Source: Linnemannia elongata (lineage: Eukaryota; Mortierellomycota; Mortierellomycetes; Mortierellales; Mortierellaceae). Taken from it: 64,000 bases of DNA. Below, piece by piece: positions 9,471-19,732 of this stretch. Every line of letters starts with the position of its first letter. Position 1 is the first letter of the stretch. Both the position numbers and the translations under genes were made by a program. The notes below the pieces were generated by a model. That model made no database searches and was not told where the DNA came from. It saw nothing but the letters and a program-made list of their open reading frames with translations. Location: contig JAXBDG010000002.1 in assembly GCA_036320915.1 (NCBI GenBank), positions 3,996,001 through 4,060,000 of the forward strand. The letters run 5' to 3'.

Positions 9471-12089
9471 CTACTTCTTGTTGCAAGTGTTTTTGTGGGA
9501 AGAGTTCCAGTGATTGATCTGGCAAGGCCTCGAACAGTATGCAACTTTGTTGCACTTGGCACACTTGATCAACGGCTTGGGCTTCAGTTCGGGCGCACGG
9601 TCATCATTCGCAACATTGTCTGGCCGACTACAGTTGGCACACGACGAGATCCCTGGGCTCTTGAACGACTTCTTCAGTGCCTCCGAGGCTTCCAACAACG
9701 CCGGCGTCGAATCCGTCGTCAAAAGCCCATTACGACCAGCGCTACGGGCCTGGAAAGCCATCACGGCCGTCCGCTTGATCTCGTTCAGTCCTGTAGGGAC
9801 ACCGTACAATTCCTTGAAGCGGACATCGGCTGCTTGAGCTTTTGCGTAGAATTCCTGGGCTTCCTTGAGGACTGCTGCCTGTTTCAGAGCCTGGTTGCTC
9901 TTCTTCTTGCTGGCGCCTGAGGGGGCTGATTGGAGGGTGAGGGTGGCGAGGGCGTAGTAGGCGTTGGGGAGGGTACGCGAATCTGGATGAGCGGCCTCGA
10001 CAAAGTCGCGGAAGTGGCTGATGGCGTCCTGGGCTTGGTGGGTTGCGTAGTAGACGCTTCCGAGCATCGAGTGGATTTCAGTCAAGTCTGGCTTGATGTT
10101 CAACACCTCCTCCAAATCCTCGGTGCATGCCTAAGGAATCGGAATATAACAATGAGACACGCAATTAGACTAATAGTTCGTCTCTCATATGTGATAGACC
10201 TGCCTGAACACGGTGATAGAAGTAGAGAGAGAGAGAGAGAGAGAGTGGTAGCATACCTTGTAGTTGCGGAGAGCCATGTAACAGGAAGCGCGGAGCTCAT
10301 ACATGCGGGGACGGAGAGAATCAAACTCGCTGATAGCAAAGCCGAGGGTCTGGACACAGTGCAAGAACTGTTGGCCGCCAAACAGAATCCAGATGACTAT
10401 TGTCGTAGAGGCATAAGCGTGAGAAACAGTGTCAGCGCCATTTTCCAGTTGATTGATAATGTGGTACAACGATGTATTATCTGTCTTCATCCTCCTCTTT
10501 CTTCTCCACTCATAGTCAAAGTAACGCCCACTCATTCAGGTGAGGACAGGGATCCCTCCCATTCTTCTTGTAAAAATAACCCATGGGTAATTTGAAATGG
10601 CTCAGTTCAGGGAAAATAAGGTTCTCCTGAGATCCCCTTCCCACCAAATCCATCAAATCAAAATCGACCAACAGCAATTGTCCCCCAAGGTCATCCTTGA
10701 GCATTACTCCTTTCACCCCACACATACATACACAAACAGTCGGCCCCCATCATCTTTTGACAATACGATCCATTAAAGGGACAAACATTGGGACCACTGG
10801 AGCATGCAGATTCAATCAATTGACCCTTGTGATCTCCGCGAAGAAGTCATGTATCCCGTGGTGATTCCTCTTGATCGTTTCTCCCTGGTATTCTTTTTCC
10901 TTTTGCTCGTTTTCGCTCATTTTCTTCCACCTATGTCGGTGTCTTTCGTGGAATAGGAGTGAGACTATAGGATTCGTCAAGAACCCTTTCCCTTCCATTT
11001 TCTGTCATCGGCTTGTTGCCTTTCCATCTGCCCCCTTTTTTTCTGGTCAAAAAGAAAAATAAAATGATTTGGCCCCCCTCTTTCCCGTCTTTGTATTCGG
11101 TGTCGACAAAGAATGAATAAAATACCCCTTCCCTGCTCTTGTCCTTCTCTCCCTTCATCACTTTCGTAAATTCCCTGCTTTCCTTTGACCCAACATTACC
11201 ACAACCACCCCCTGCCATTGCCTTGCTACCTTTTTTTTTTTCTTTTCTCCTCTTTCCCTTCCTTTTGAACTAAAAACAAATAGGCGATAACCCCACCACC
11301 GCCCCTTTCCCATTTGTTACTGTCCCAAATCGGAATGGAAGCCAAGAAACACAACAGGAGAACGTACCAAAGACGACAGAATCCTTGGTGTAGATGGTGT
11401 TAGACTGCTCGGCTCCCTCTTCCTCATTCTCGACCGTGGCTGTCGAAGTGTTCTCGGGGTTATACTTCTGAACATAGGCCTCGTACTGCTCGGCAAGCTT
11501 GAGGATCCGCTGGTTCATGACACAGGCCTTCTCGTCCATGAGGAAGGCGCGCATGAGATCGCCTGTGACGGAGACGATTTCGTCCTTGTGCTTCTCGATC
11601 AGCTCAGGATCGGCACCCTCGGGAATTTGGTTCAGACGCTCCATTGCTCCCTGGTAGAGCTCCTTGGCTTCAAAGTAGGTCTATGGTTGTAAAATGGAAG
11701 AAAAGAAGAGGGGAGGGTTATTATCGCGATCATGGAGGGATCATAGATGGGACTGATGGGGTGATAAATACAAAAAAGTGGAGAGTGCGACTATAAACAA
11801 AAAGAACTCTTCAAATGCAAGTAATAGTAATAACGTGCTTCTTTGTTACCTTGACGAGGGGGTCGGTGGTCTTATCCTTGGTGCCACGGATCTCCAGTAG
11901 GTCATAGTCGTTACGGCCCTGGGGCTCGGTGGCAGCAGCATCTTCTTCGCCATGGTCGTGCTGGCAGTTCTCGTCGTGGACATGTTCCTCGTTATTGGTA
12001 TCCTTGAGCGAGATTTGTTCGGTGGCAGCGGTGACCTCTGCGACGGCACCGTCGGTGGGTGCAAGAGGGACGGGGGTATCGGTCATCAT
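9471..12089 (-). CDS. TPR-like protein with C-terminal MYND zinc finger
   Basis: Four exons on the minus strand: 12089-11850, 11680-11368, 10396-10257 and 10130-9471, in phase, giving 450 residues. The N-terminus is acidic with a His-rich patch (EEHVHDENCQHDHGEED). The middle holds helical tetratricopeptide-like sequence (RASCYMALRNYKACTEDLEEVLNIKPDL, split here as in TPRs). The C-terminus is a MYND finger: CANC, then CAKCNKVAYCSRPCQ, then HWNSSHKNTC. MYND fingers bind proline-rich peptides, so an adaptor role is likely; no enzymatic domain is seen. An in-frame ATG at 12179 would add 30 residues, but the ATG-ATG at 12089 is the likelier start. The intron between exons 2 and 3 is 971 bp, and the joint there (SVVFVIWILFGGQQ) is the least certain. 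A polyA signal on the coding strand is at 9323-9328. Confidence 0.8.
10397..11367 (-). other. Long intron (971 bp) of the TPR/MYND gene
   Basis: Bounded by GTACGT (donor, 11367-11362) and a CAATAG acceptor at 10397-10398, keeping phase 1. Most introns in this window are 80-300 bp. The content is C/T-rich on the plus strand with no supportable coding sequence; a small unrecognised exon cannot be excluded. Confidence 0.6.
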
Positions 12090-12611
12090 TTTCGTTGAGA
12101 TGGTAGCGGCTGACGGGCAGGCAGGTAGGTAGGATGAGTAGGTTTGGTAGTGAGAAAGGAGAGGAGAGTGTAAGTGCAAGAAAGAAAAGAAGAGTGGAGG
12201 AGAAGAAAAGAAAGAAAGAAATATGTAGTGGTGCGAGAAGGGAATGTAAGTGAAAGGGGTTGACGACGTGCTCCTTGCTCAGAAGAGTGACTGCTCGATG
12301 TGGACAAGCCAGAGTCAGAGAATTAAAAGGAGGTCGTGTCTCGACCGTATGCGTGCATTAAGGCAAGCTTGCTGCTCTCATCTTTTTTTCTATTTGCAAC
12401 TTCTCTCTCGCTCTCTCACATACCCACACTCCCAAAACACTTTTTTTCCTTTTCTTTTATTTCTTCTCTTCCTCCAACCACACAGACAAACATTCACTCC
12501 CTCACTACCAACAACCACATCTTCAAGACCTAACTTACGACTACACTAAACAACTAACGACCACTACCACCACCGCCACCACCGCAACAGCACCAGCTAA
12601 AACAGCTCGCC
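12090..12611. promoter_or_regulatory. Divergent promoter (TPR/MYND gene and DUF2015 gene)
   Basis: The 522 bp separate two divergent ATGs. The side facing the DUF2015 gene is C/T-rich (about 12370-12480), then A/C-rich with a short ACC/CAC repeat just before the ATG, typical of leaders in this window. No TATA box is obvious. Confidence 0.5.
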
Positions 12612-13273
12612 ATGTACTTTCTCCTATTCATTCTCGTCATCTCCATACTCATAGCCTATTTCACAAGGGCACATTGGGTACCAAAGATCGGCGAGCTGCG
12701 GGAACGATTCCACTACACCCGTCTCCCTTTCTTCCGGTCCGAAGACGACGGCTCCTTTGAACAAAATATCGAAGAAGGACTCACCTCCTCCACCTTTGAC
12801 CTCCACCAGAACCTCTTGGGCGGCGGTAAGCAACTCTTCTCTCAACACTCGACTCTGGATAACAAAGACCTCACACAGACAAGCGACATCTATTTCCTTC
12901 TTTTTGTTCGATTATCAATGGGCTCAATGGCTACGACCTTTCTCGCTTACGCCAAGCCAGGCCAGACTTTGTCGACTTTACTACGACGCCTGACAAAAAA
13001 TAAAATGAGAGGACAGCCTGCTCAGCAACAAAAACTGGACACTCTCATAGTAAACTCTTTTGAAACTCATTACTTTTTCTTTACTATTTGATGTTGTTAA
13101 TAGATGAGAGACATGGACTGGAGAACACAGACGAGATTCGCAAGCTCATGAAGAAGTACAAGTGCAACTTTGACCAGGCACGTCTGATTCAGCAGCAGAA
13201 CAAGATGAAGGCGAACGGAATTGACCCCCGAACAGGAGTTCCCATCGACCCCAAGGCTGTCTACTTTAGTTAA
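12612..13273 (+). CDS. DUF2015-family small membrane protein
   Basis: Two exons, 12612-12825 and 13104-13273, join at phase 1 to give 127 residues. The N-terminus is a membrane anchor (YFLLFILVISILIAYF), followed by an acidic linker. The C-terminal half (ERHGLENTDEIRKLMKK, then NFDQARLIQQQ, then a GIDPRTGVPIDPKAVYFS ending) matches what I know of DUF2015, a small fungal family of unknown function. The 278-bp intron has a GTAAGC donor and a TTAATAG acceptor. A possible polyA signal is at 13472-13477. The gene shares a promoter region with the TPR/MYND gene. Confidence 0.85.
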
Positions 13274-13974
13274 GTCAGGATATGGACGACGTCTGCCCCC
13301 CTCCAGTCGTCATGCTTGTTTCATGGACACGGACACATAGATGCAATAGATGGACTTTCGTTATTACTGCCCGTTCAGCAGTTATTTATGATAGCCCGGC
13401 CAGCGTGAACAGTGCCAACCAACAACACCTTCAGCAAACAACAACAACAAAAAAAAATAACCCGGAAACATAATAAAAAAATATGCTATGAATAATGAAT
13501 GCACCATCCCCACCTATGTGGAGAATGATGACGGAGGAACAAAAACGGGCGAAGCAAGAAAGGGAAGGACAAAAAAGACAAGAAATAGCCAAGCAAAAGG
13601 TATCATTACAACGGCGGGTGCTGTGCCAAGAATAGATGGAATGTGTGAGTGAGCAGACTGGTGGCGTCGTTGGAAACGTGTGCGGGTCACATAGGAACAA
13701 TCATTAACCCGGACAGCCGCCCTGTCTTCTCAGGCGGAGTAAAGTGCCGTCGATCATATGTCCTCTAGATGAAAAATGAAAAAATCGACCCCGGCCACTG
13801 TGTTCTTTTTTTCTTTCCTTCGCGCTTTCGACAGCGAACACTTCTTTCACTCTTTCGCATTCAATAACATATGCTTTCTTTCACCCCTTGTCCATTTTTT
13901 TGTTCACGTTTGAGATCGCTACAGTTTTTATTAAGAAGGAAAATGCTAGAGACCTTGAGCTAGTATGAGGGATG
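13274..13974. other. Convergent intergenic region
   Basis: The 701 bp lie between two converging 3' ends. AATAAA-type signals serve both sides: plus strand at 13472-13477, and minus strand (TTTATT) at 13927-13932, 43 nt beyond the transporter stop. No gene seen. Confidence 0.6.
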
Positions 13975-16186
13975 TTACTTGACCTCATGTTTCTCAGAAG
14001 CCACACCATCAATCGCATACTCCTCCCCCTCCCCCTCTACAGCCTCATCATGCTGATCCTGCAACAAGTCAATATGCTTCATAAACAACGTAGTAATACA
14101 AACAGGAACCGCCAAGCACATCGCGATAATCAACATTAACATCTGAGAATCCGCGTAGGCTTCGACCAGTTGTCCTTTGGTGGTCAAGTCCAGTTGGGGG
14201 ATGTATTTCAGCGGGTCATTCATAGCGAGGCGCTCGTCGTAGGGGCCTGTAATGTGCTTTGCTAGTCGCATTGGCAGGTATCTAATATTGAGTGGAGGGG
14301 GAACAGAACAGCCGTAGAGGTTAGTCGACAGCTAGGTGTTATGGATGCATGAAAATATTTAGCAACCTAGTTTTTTTGGGGGGGGGGAGGAGGGGGTCCT
14401 TACTGTGTCCAGACACCACCAGCAAGACCACTTCCCAGCGCATATCCAAACGAGCTCAGAATATGAATCACGCCAATAGCTGTAGCAACATCATCCTTCG
14501 ACACCGATCCCGTCACCGCAACAATCGCAGCATTATTGGCCATTCCAGCGCCACCTCCAGCAATAATCTGGGCAATCACAATAAACGCGTCCGACGAACT
14601 AGGTTTACGAGCGGGGATCTGGAGACCGAGGCCGATAGTTTGGATAAAGATCCCGGTCCAGATGAAGGGGCGGCAGATCTTGAAACGTTTCATGGCGAAA
14701 CCAGTGAGTAGCTCGCAGACGGGGTAGATGACTTGGTACCCGCGTTCCAAGAGAGAGGCGCGGCCGTAGGAGATGTCGCGGGAGACGACTAGGTAGAGGG
14801 AGTAATAGTTGTAGCTATTTTTTTTTTATGCAATGAAAAGCGCCATCAAGGTTAGAGGGACAATTCCTTCTCTTTTGACTCGATAAGTAAATATAAAGTC
14901 GATTCCTCAAGCAGAATATAAATATGCACTTACTTCATGGCATTGATAACAGTCAAAAAGAACCCAACCGCCAAAGCCCCAAAGCTCGTCCTGTTAAACC
15001 AAATCCGCATAGGCATAATCGGCCTCGTCGAAAACTTGATCTCCCAAACGGCCAATAAAACCCAAGACAACACCCCGGAAAAGAACATCCCCAAAATCTT
15101 GGGACTTTTCCAATTATCCTCGTAAGACCTAGCCAGGATAATCGGTAGAAGCGTCAACCCCAAGGCCATGGTGATCAAAAGAGCACCCACGGCATCAAAC
15201 TCCGAGAACAACCATCTGATAGACCGGGTCTCGGTTCGGCGACCGTGAGAGGCAGCCCGTCTCTCGGCCTTGCGTTGGTAGTGCCAAAGAGGTCCAAGGA
15301 GGATAATGAATCCGATAAGGGCGGTTGTGCCAATGACGGCGTAGACGTTCCTCCAGTTGGCACCGGGGTAGACGGTTAGTGGGTCTACGAGGACGCTGGC
15401 GATGAAGACGTTGACGGTTGATGGCATGCCCCAGAGAGCGAACATGATGCCGCGGTCAATGAGAGGAGTGATATCTATTGCAGATTACGAGTTAGATACA
15501 TAGGCCAATGCCATCAAAGTAACAGGGAGTGCCATTCTGAACACAAAAGCCACTATATCAAGAGAATTAGCTTCATCTCTTACCAGCGATCAGGACCTGG
15601 GCCAAAGTCATCAACCCGGTCGAACCCACACCATAAACAATCTGCCCCAGCGAAAGCTGCAAGAACCCCTGCGAAGTGCCTTGAACCGTGTAACCCAGCA
15701 AGTACATGACGGCCGCAATCGTCATCGCCTGCGATCGACCCACTACATCCGAGATTTTGGTATAAAATGGCACCAGCGCCGCAGAGATGATCTCGAGAAT
15801 GATGGGCAGAATGTTGGCGATGGAAGCTGACTCGAAGACTGCAGAGATTACGTTAAGGGAACTGTACATCAGGTTGACTTCGAACGAGCGAAGGAACGCC
15901 TGAACCATGATGCTATAAAGGTGGGAGAACAAAAAAAAAGTGATAGAAAACGTCAAGGGTTGAGATGAGGGGATGAGTGATATAAGGACAATAGTTTTCT
16001 TTGGCCTTCACATGTGCATGCATGAAGTACAATCAAGACAGGAAGTTAGGACCCTTACGCAATATACAGGAACTTGATGTTTTTGCGAGAGAGAAGCGTG
16101 CGATCGATGATCTTGGAGGCTGACACAGGGGGTCTTGCATCAGTTTCCTGGCCGTCGATGTATACGCCTTTGTTTTCGATATCCAT
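13975..16186 (-). CDS. MFS transporter, siderophore-iron transporter type (ARN/SIT-like)
   Basis: Five exons on the minus strand: 16186-16059, 15912-15584, 15474-14934, 14814-14404 and 14281-13975. Every junction keeps phase, giving 571 residues. The protein is polytopic throughout, consistent with 14 membrane segments. It has the family layout: a charged N-terminal tail; a first loop with FEVNLMYSSLN; motif-A-like KISDVVGRSQAM; a central charged loop (HYQRKAERRAASHGRRTE); a GGGAGMANNAAIVAVTG-containing helix; and an acidic C-terminal tail. Arn/Sit proteins import ferric-siderophore complexes by proton symport. Two perfect iron-GATA sites about 0.3 kb upstream support iron control and this assignment over a generic drug transporter. 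The specific siderophore cannot be inferred. Confidence 0.83.
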
Positions 16187-16479
16187 GTTAAGTGGGATAC
16201 AAGGGTGTTGGACTGAGGGTGGATACTGAGACTTAGAAAAGGAGGGCAGGGAGACTAACGAATGCAATGAAATGTGTGGATGGAAGGGTAGGGGTGGTTG
16301 TTGGAGAGGAAGGAAAGCTCGAGGTTGAACAAAACGGGGGTATACCGTGGTATTTAAGTACGAAAGTGGAAAGCAAAAGCTTTTGCAGTCATGACAGGAC
16401 CACTCGTTCGTCTCGAAAAGGAGTGGAGTTGACAATTTGAACCTCAGATCGCAAGCTGAACAAGGCCGGGTAAGGTTGG

Positions 16480-16516
16480 ATCTGATAACCAAAGTTACCA
16501 ACACAACTTATCAGAT
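16480..16516. promoter_or_regulatory. Paired inverted iron-GATA sites (ATCTGATAA)
   Basis: ATCTGATAA at 16480-16488 and its reverse complement TTATCAGAT at 16508-16516 both match exactly the ATCWGATAA consensus of fungal iron-repressive GATA factors (SreA/Sre1/Urbs1 class). They lie 294-330 bp upstream of the MFS transporter ATG, 19 bp apart, in opposite orientations. Confidence 0.75.
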
Positions 16517-16555
16517 CGAGCTTAAAAACAACAAAAATGCTAACAAAAATGCTAA

Positions 16556-16556
<1 letters not shown>

Positions 16557-16595
<39 letters not shown>
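16557..16595. repeat. A39 homopolymer
   Basis: A pure run of 39 A on the plus strand, just upstream of the iron-GATA pair in the MFS transporter promoter. Such tracts disfavour nucleosomes and may keep the promoter open. Confidence 0.9.
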
Positions 16596-16600
<5 letters not shown>

Positions 16601-19600
16601 GGGAGATGGATGAAGGCGTAAGATGGAAAAATGAGAATTCTGCGCTGCGCTTGAAAACAAAGCGCGGCGTGTCTATGTTTTGGCTTAGCTTGTTTTTTTT
16701 TCAGCATGAACATGGATATCGACATGGACAAACAAGGTAAAGAAGATCGTAAGGTCGCTTAGAATTAAAGTTGGGGCGTTGCGGTGCTTGAATATCCTTC
16801 TCAAAGGCAAAGGCGACAATTGCCCGCTACTGGATGTGCGACTATTGGGTGGAGAGGGACGCAGCTGATGAAGCCATGTTTTGTTGACAAGAAATAAAAG
16901 ACGAGAGTGCAAGGAGGAAGGATGAAGTTTGGAGCGTTCGATCGAGAAAGTGGTGAAAGTCAAAGTGAAGATCCAGGCGATTTGTTTGCTAAAAGCATCG
17001 AAATGGAGACGTGAGCGGGTCTAGAAGAATCAACAGAGGTGATTAATGTTCTGAGAATTGAAAAAGGCCTAGAAATAGTAAGGAGGCGAATGCAAGATGA
17101 ACGAATTGAAGGGTGACCAAAGCAATTGTAACGAAAGGCCTAGGCCCATGGCGGTGATTGTCTTGCTTGTTTATTTTCCGTTCAAGGGATCGCGGCATTG
17201 ACTGTTTGGTCGTGAGTATGGCTGTGATCATTCTTGCTTGATCGTCTGAACTGTACGTAGCGTCTCTTCGTTCCTTCTTTTTTCCTTGTTGTGTCACAAA
17301 CACGAACTCTGTGCCCTTAATGAGCTTAAACCGAGGGTGATATTAATTGATCGGTGTAATTGCGTCCACTTTCCTTTGCACCATGAAATTCTTTTTCTTT
17401 TTACGCACTTATACTACTACAACACCGAACATTCTCTTTCTCTTTTTCCTATTAACCCGATTCCCACAACCGCCTCCACCCACTTGCTCTCTTCTTTTTC
17501 ATTCAAGTCAACACCCCCACATCGGGAATCACGAATCACAACAAAAACAAAACCTACCCGCCGAGCCGCGCTCACAGAAGTTCAAGATGTATTTAAATTC
17601 CCACTTGAGGCACCTTCCAGGAACCCGATAGCGGACGTCTTTAATAGTTTTCACAGGCGTAACAAGAACAAGGCTGTATTCAAGAAGCGAGTCGAATGTA
17701 CTTTGAAGGCAGTGATACCAAATCCCTAGTCGTTGCAGAGCATTCACTGACACGGGTTGACACCATCGCTACTTGGACCAAATCGGTCTCTCGCTCGGTA
17801 CGTTCTCATGTGACTTTGACGTGCTCAGTGTCAGCGCAGGAGAGCCGCAGATCCGACCAAAGCCAGAAATTTTACACGCACGACCGAGCTGTTCAGTGGA
17901 TTCTCGTACGGGACAATTCCTTCCATCTAGTATCCGTACCGCTCTACCTCTCATTCCACTTTCGCCATAGCTTCGCCTATGGCTACCGCGTAGTGCATTA
18001 TTATTATTTTCGCTTGTCGTTCGCCCTTTTTTTTTTAGGATACCCTTATGCTATAAGATTTCCCTGTTTTTTTCTTCTTTTGTTGATCTTTTGATAGTGA
18101 CAACTTCGACGACTCAAGGACCTGGAATGAAAGACGAGCAGGACACCGGCCAACAGGACTGTTGGGGATAAGGTTAAAGAAGTCAATGCAAGGCACAGTC
18201 AGCAACCCCCTCGTGAATTCTTCATAGGCGCAGAGGATGAAGTCACCATGCTGTTTAACTAGGATAGAAGAACACGTAAGTATACAGCACCATCAGCAAT
18301 CTCAATAAACAGGTTTCGTCCAACAAGAAGGTGGTGGGCTCTACAGTATCAGTGGACAGTGCAAGTCATCAACTACCCGCGATACCAACGTTTCTGAGAA
18401 CTAGTCTTGTGGCGAAGGAAATCATTTAATTGAACGAGTTCATGACATCAATTTACATAAGCTTATTAGATTGACAAGCGCCTCCAGTCTTCGCCTACAA
18501 AGTCACATCCCCTTCACCTTGGTTCTATCGCTAGGAAATGTGAAGTTGCGCAAGAGTAAATAGCAACAATATGAAGTTAGAAACCTCGAGGATCACAGAA
18601 CCAGTCCCTTTTGTTCAACTTGCCGCCAGTACACTCATCCCGCGTGTAATTCTGACCCGACATCTCTTGAATCACTCTAAGAATATGTCTCCCAGCGTGA
18701 TCCTGGGCGCCCTCCTCCTCAAATCGGTGGGCTAATGATTAAAAATGACGATCATATCCACCGTCTGGAAAATAGAGGCGATGGAAAGTGGTTTGGTTGA
18801 CTCGGGAAAGAAAAAAGAGTTTGGAATGTTGGCAGGGGGGGGCATACAGAATTTTGTCGTCCGCATATCGGTTTGCACTTCAGGAAAAAAAAAATACCAA
18901 TGGGATTCACTTTCTGGACTTAAAGACCCCCCCTAGTTGACAAAAAGGATCAATGTCAGAGGACAGTCTAGTATGAAGCGAGTTTTTTGTTTTGACGTTG
19001 TTTGTTTCACTACGAGGATTTTGGCAGTTGTGGAGGAAAATGGTTTACTCGCGTTCTTGTCAATCGTCTCTTGGTCTTTTCTTTGATCTGGCAGTATGCC
19101 TACCGTTCTCATGAAAAAATTCACTGCATTCTTTGAAAGGATCAAGTAAAAATAAACTGAATCCAGTGTGTTCTACTTGTTATGCGTGAGTGGATTATGT
19201 TATTCTACAGCCCAAGAAGCCCTTTTGTGCATCGCCCTCTGACCTCGGACCGGACTTTAGTCAGTGCACCGAGTGATAGGCAACCTGCCAGCCATCCAGC
19301 CAACCAGACCCCGTCTGCCAACTGCCACCTCCGACCGGAAGATTTGTCGGGCTAAAAGTAGTTGTATGTCCAGCTGCCACGCAGCCCTCACCCAATACCG
19401 ACCCACAGACAGTCAGACAGACACACATGCCCCTCTTCTTCCTTTTTTGTGCTTTTTTGTTTGTTTTTTTTTGTTCTCTTATCCATCGTCTCCTTCCCTC
19501 ACTATTTTATTCGTCACCTCCCTCTTTGTTTCGTCTTTCTTTTTCACTCACCCACCCTTTCGCCTCATTCACTTTCTTTACGCCTTTTTGACTCTTTCAC

Positions 19601-19603
19601 ACG

Positions 19604-19613
19604 TATATATATA
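19604..19613 (+). promoter_or_regulatory. TATA-like element of the arrestin-like gene
   Basis: TATATATATA lies about 120 bp before the ATG at 19733, at the edge of a pyrimidine-rich block, which is a plausible core-promoter position. Confidence 0.45.
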
Positions 19614-19732
19614 GAGTCCCTCATTCTCATACGCCCATTCTCATCTTCACTCCTCGCTCATTGTTTAGCTCATTCTTGACTCATTCTTTATTCACACACA
19701 CACATACCCTCCCCACCCCTCAACAAAAAACA

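Larger units (their letters stand above)
16187..19732. other. Long divergent intergenic region (MFS transporter / arrestin-like gene)
   Basis: About 3.5 kb without a gene I can support. It contains the transporter promoter (iron-GATA pair, A39) and, at the right end, a C/T-rich arrestin-gene leader with a TATA-like run. A 7-bp perfect stem with a 6-nt loop lies at 17964-17983. The stretch 17600-18600 is less biased in composition than its surroundings but has no long frame or recognisable motif. Confidence 0.55.
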
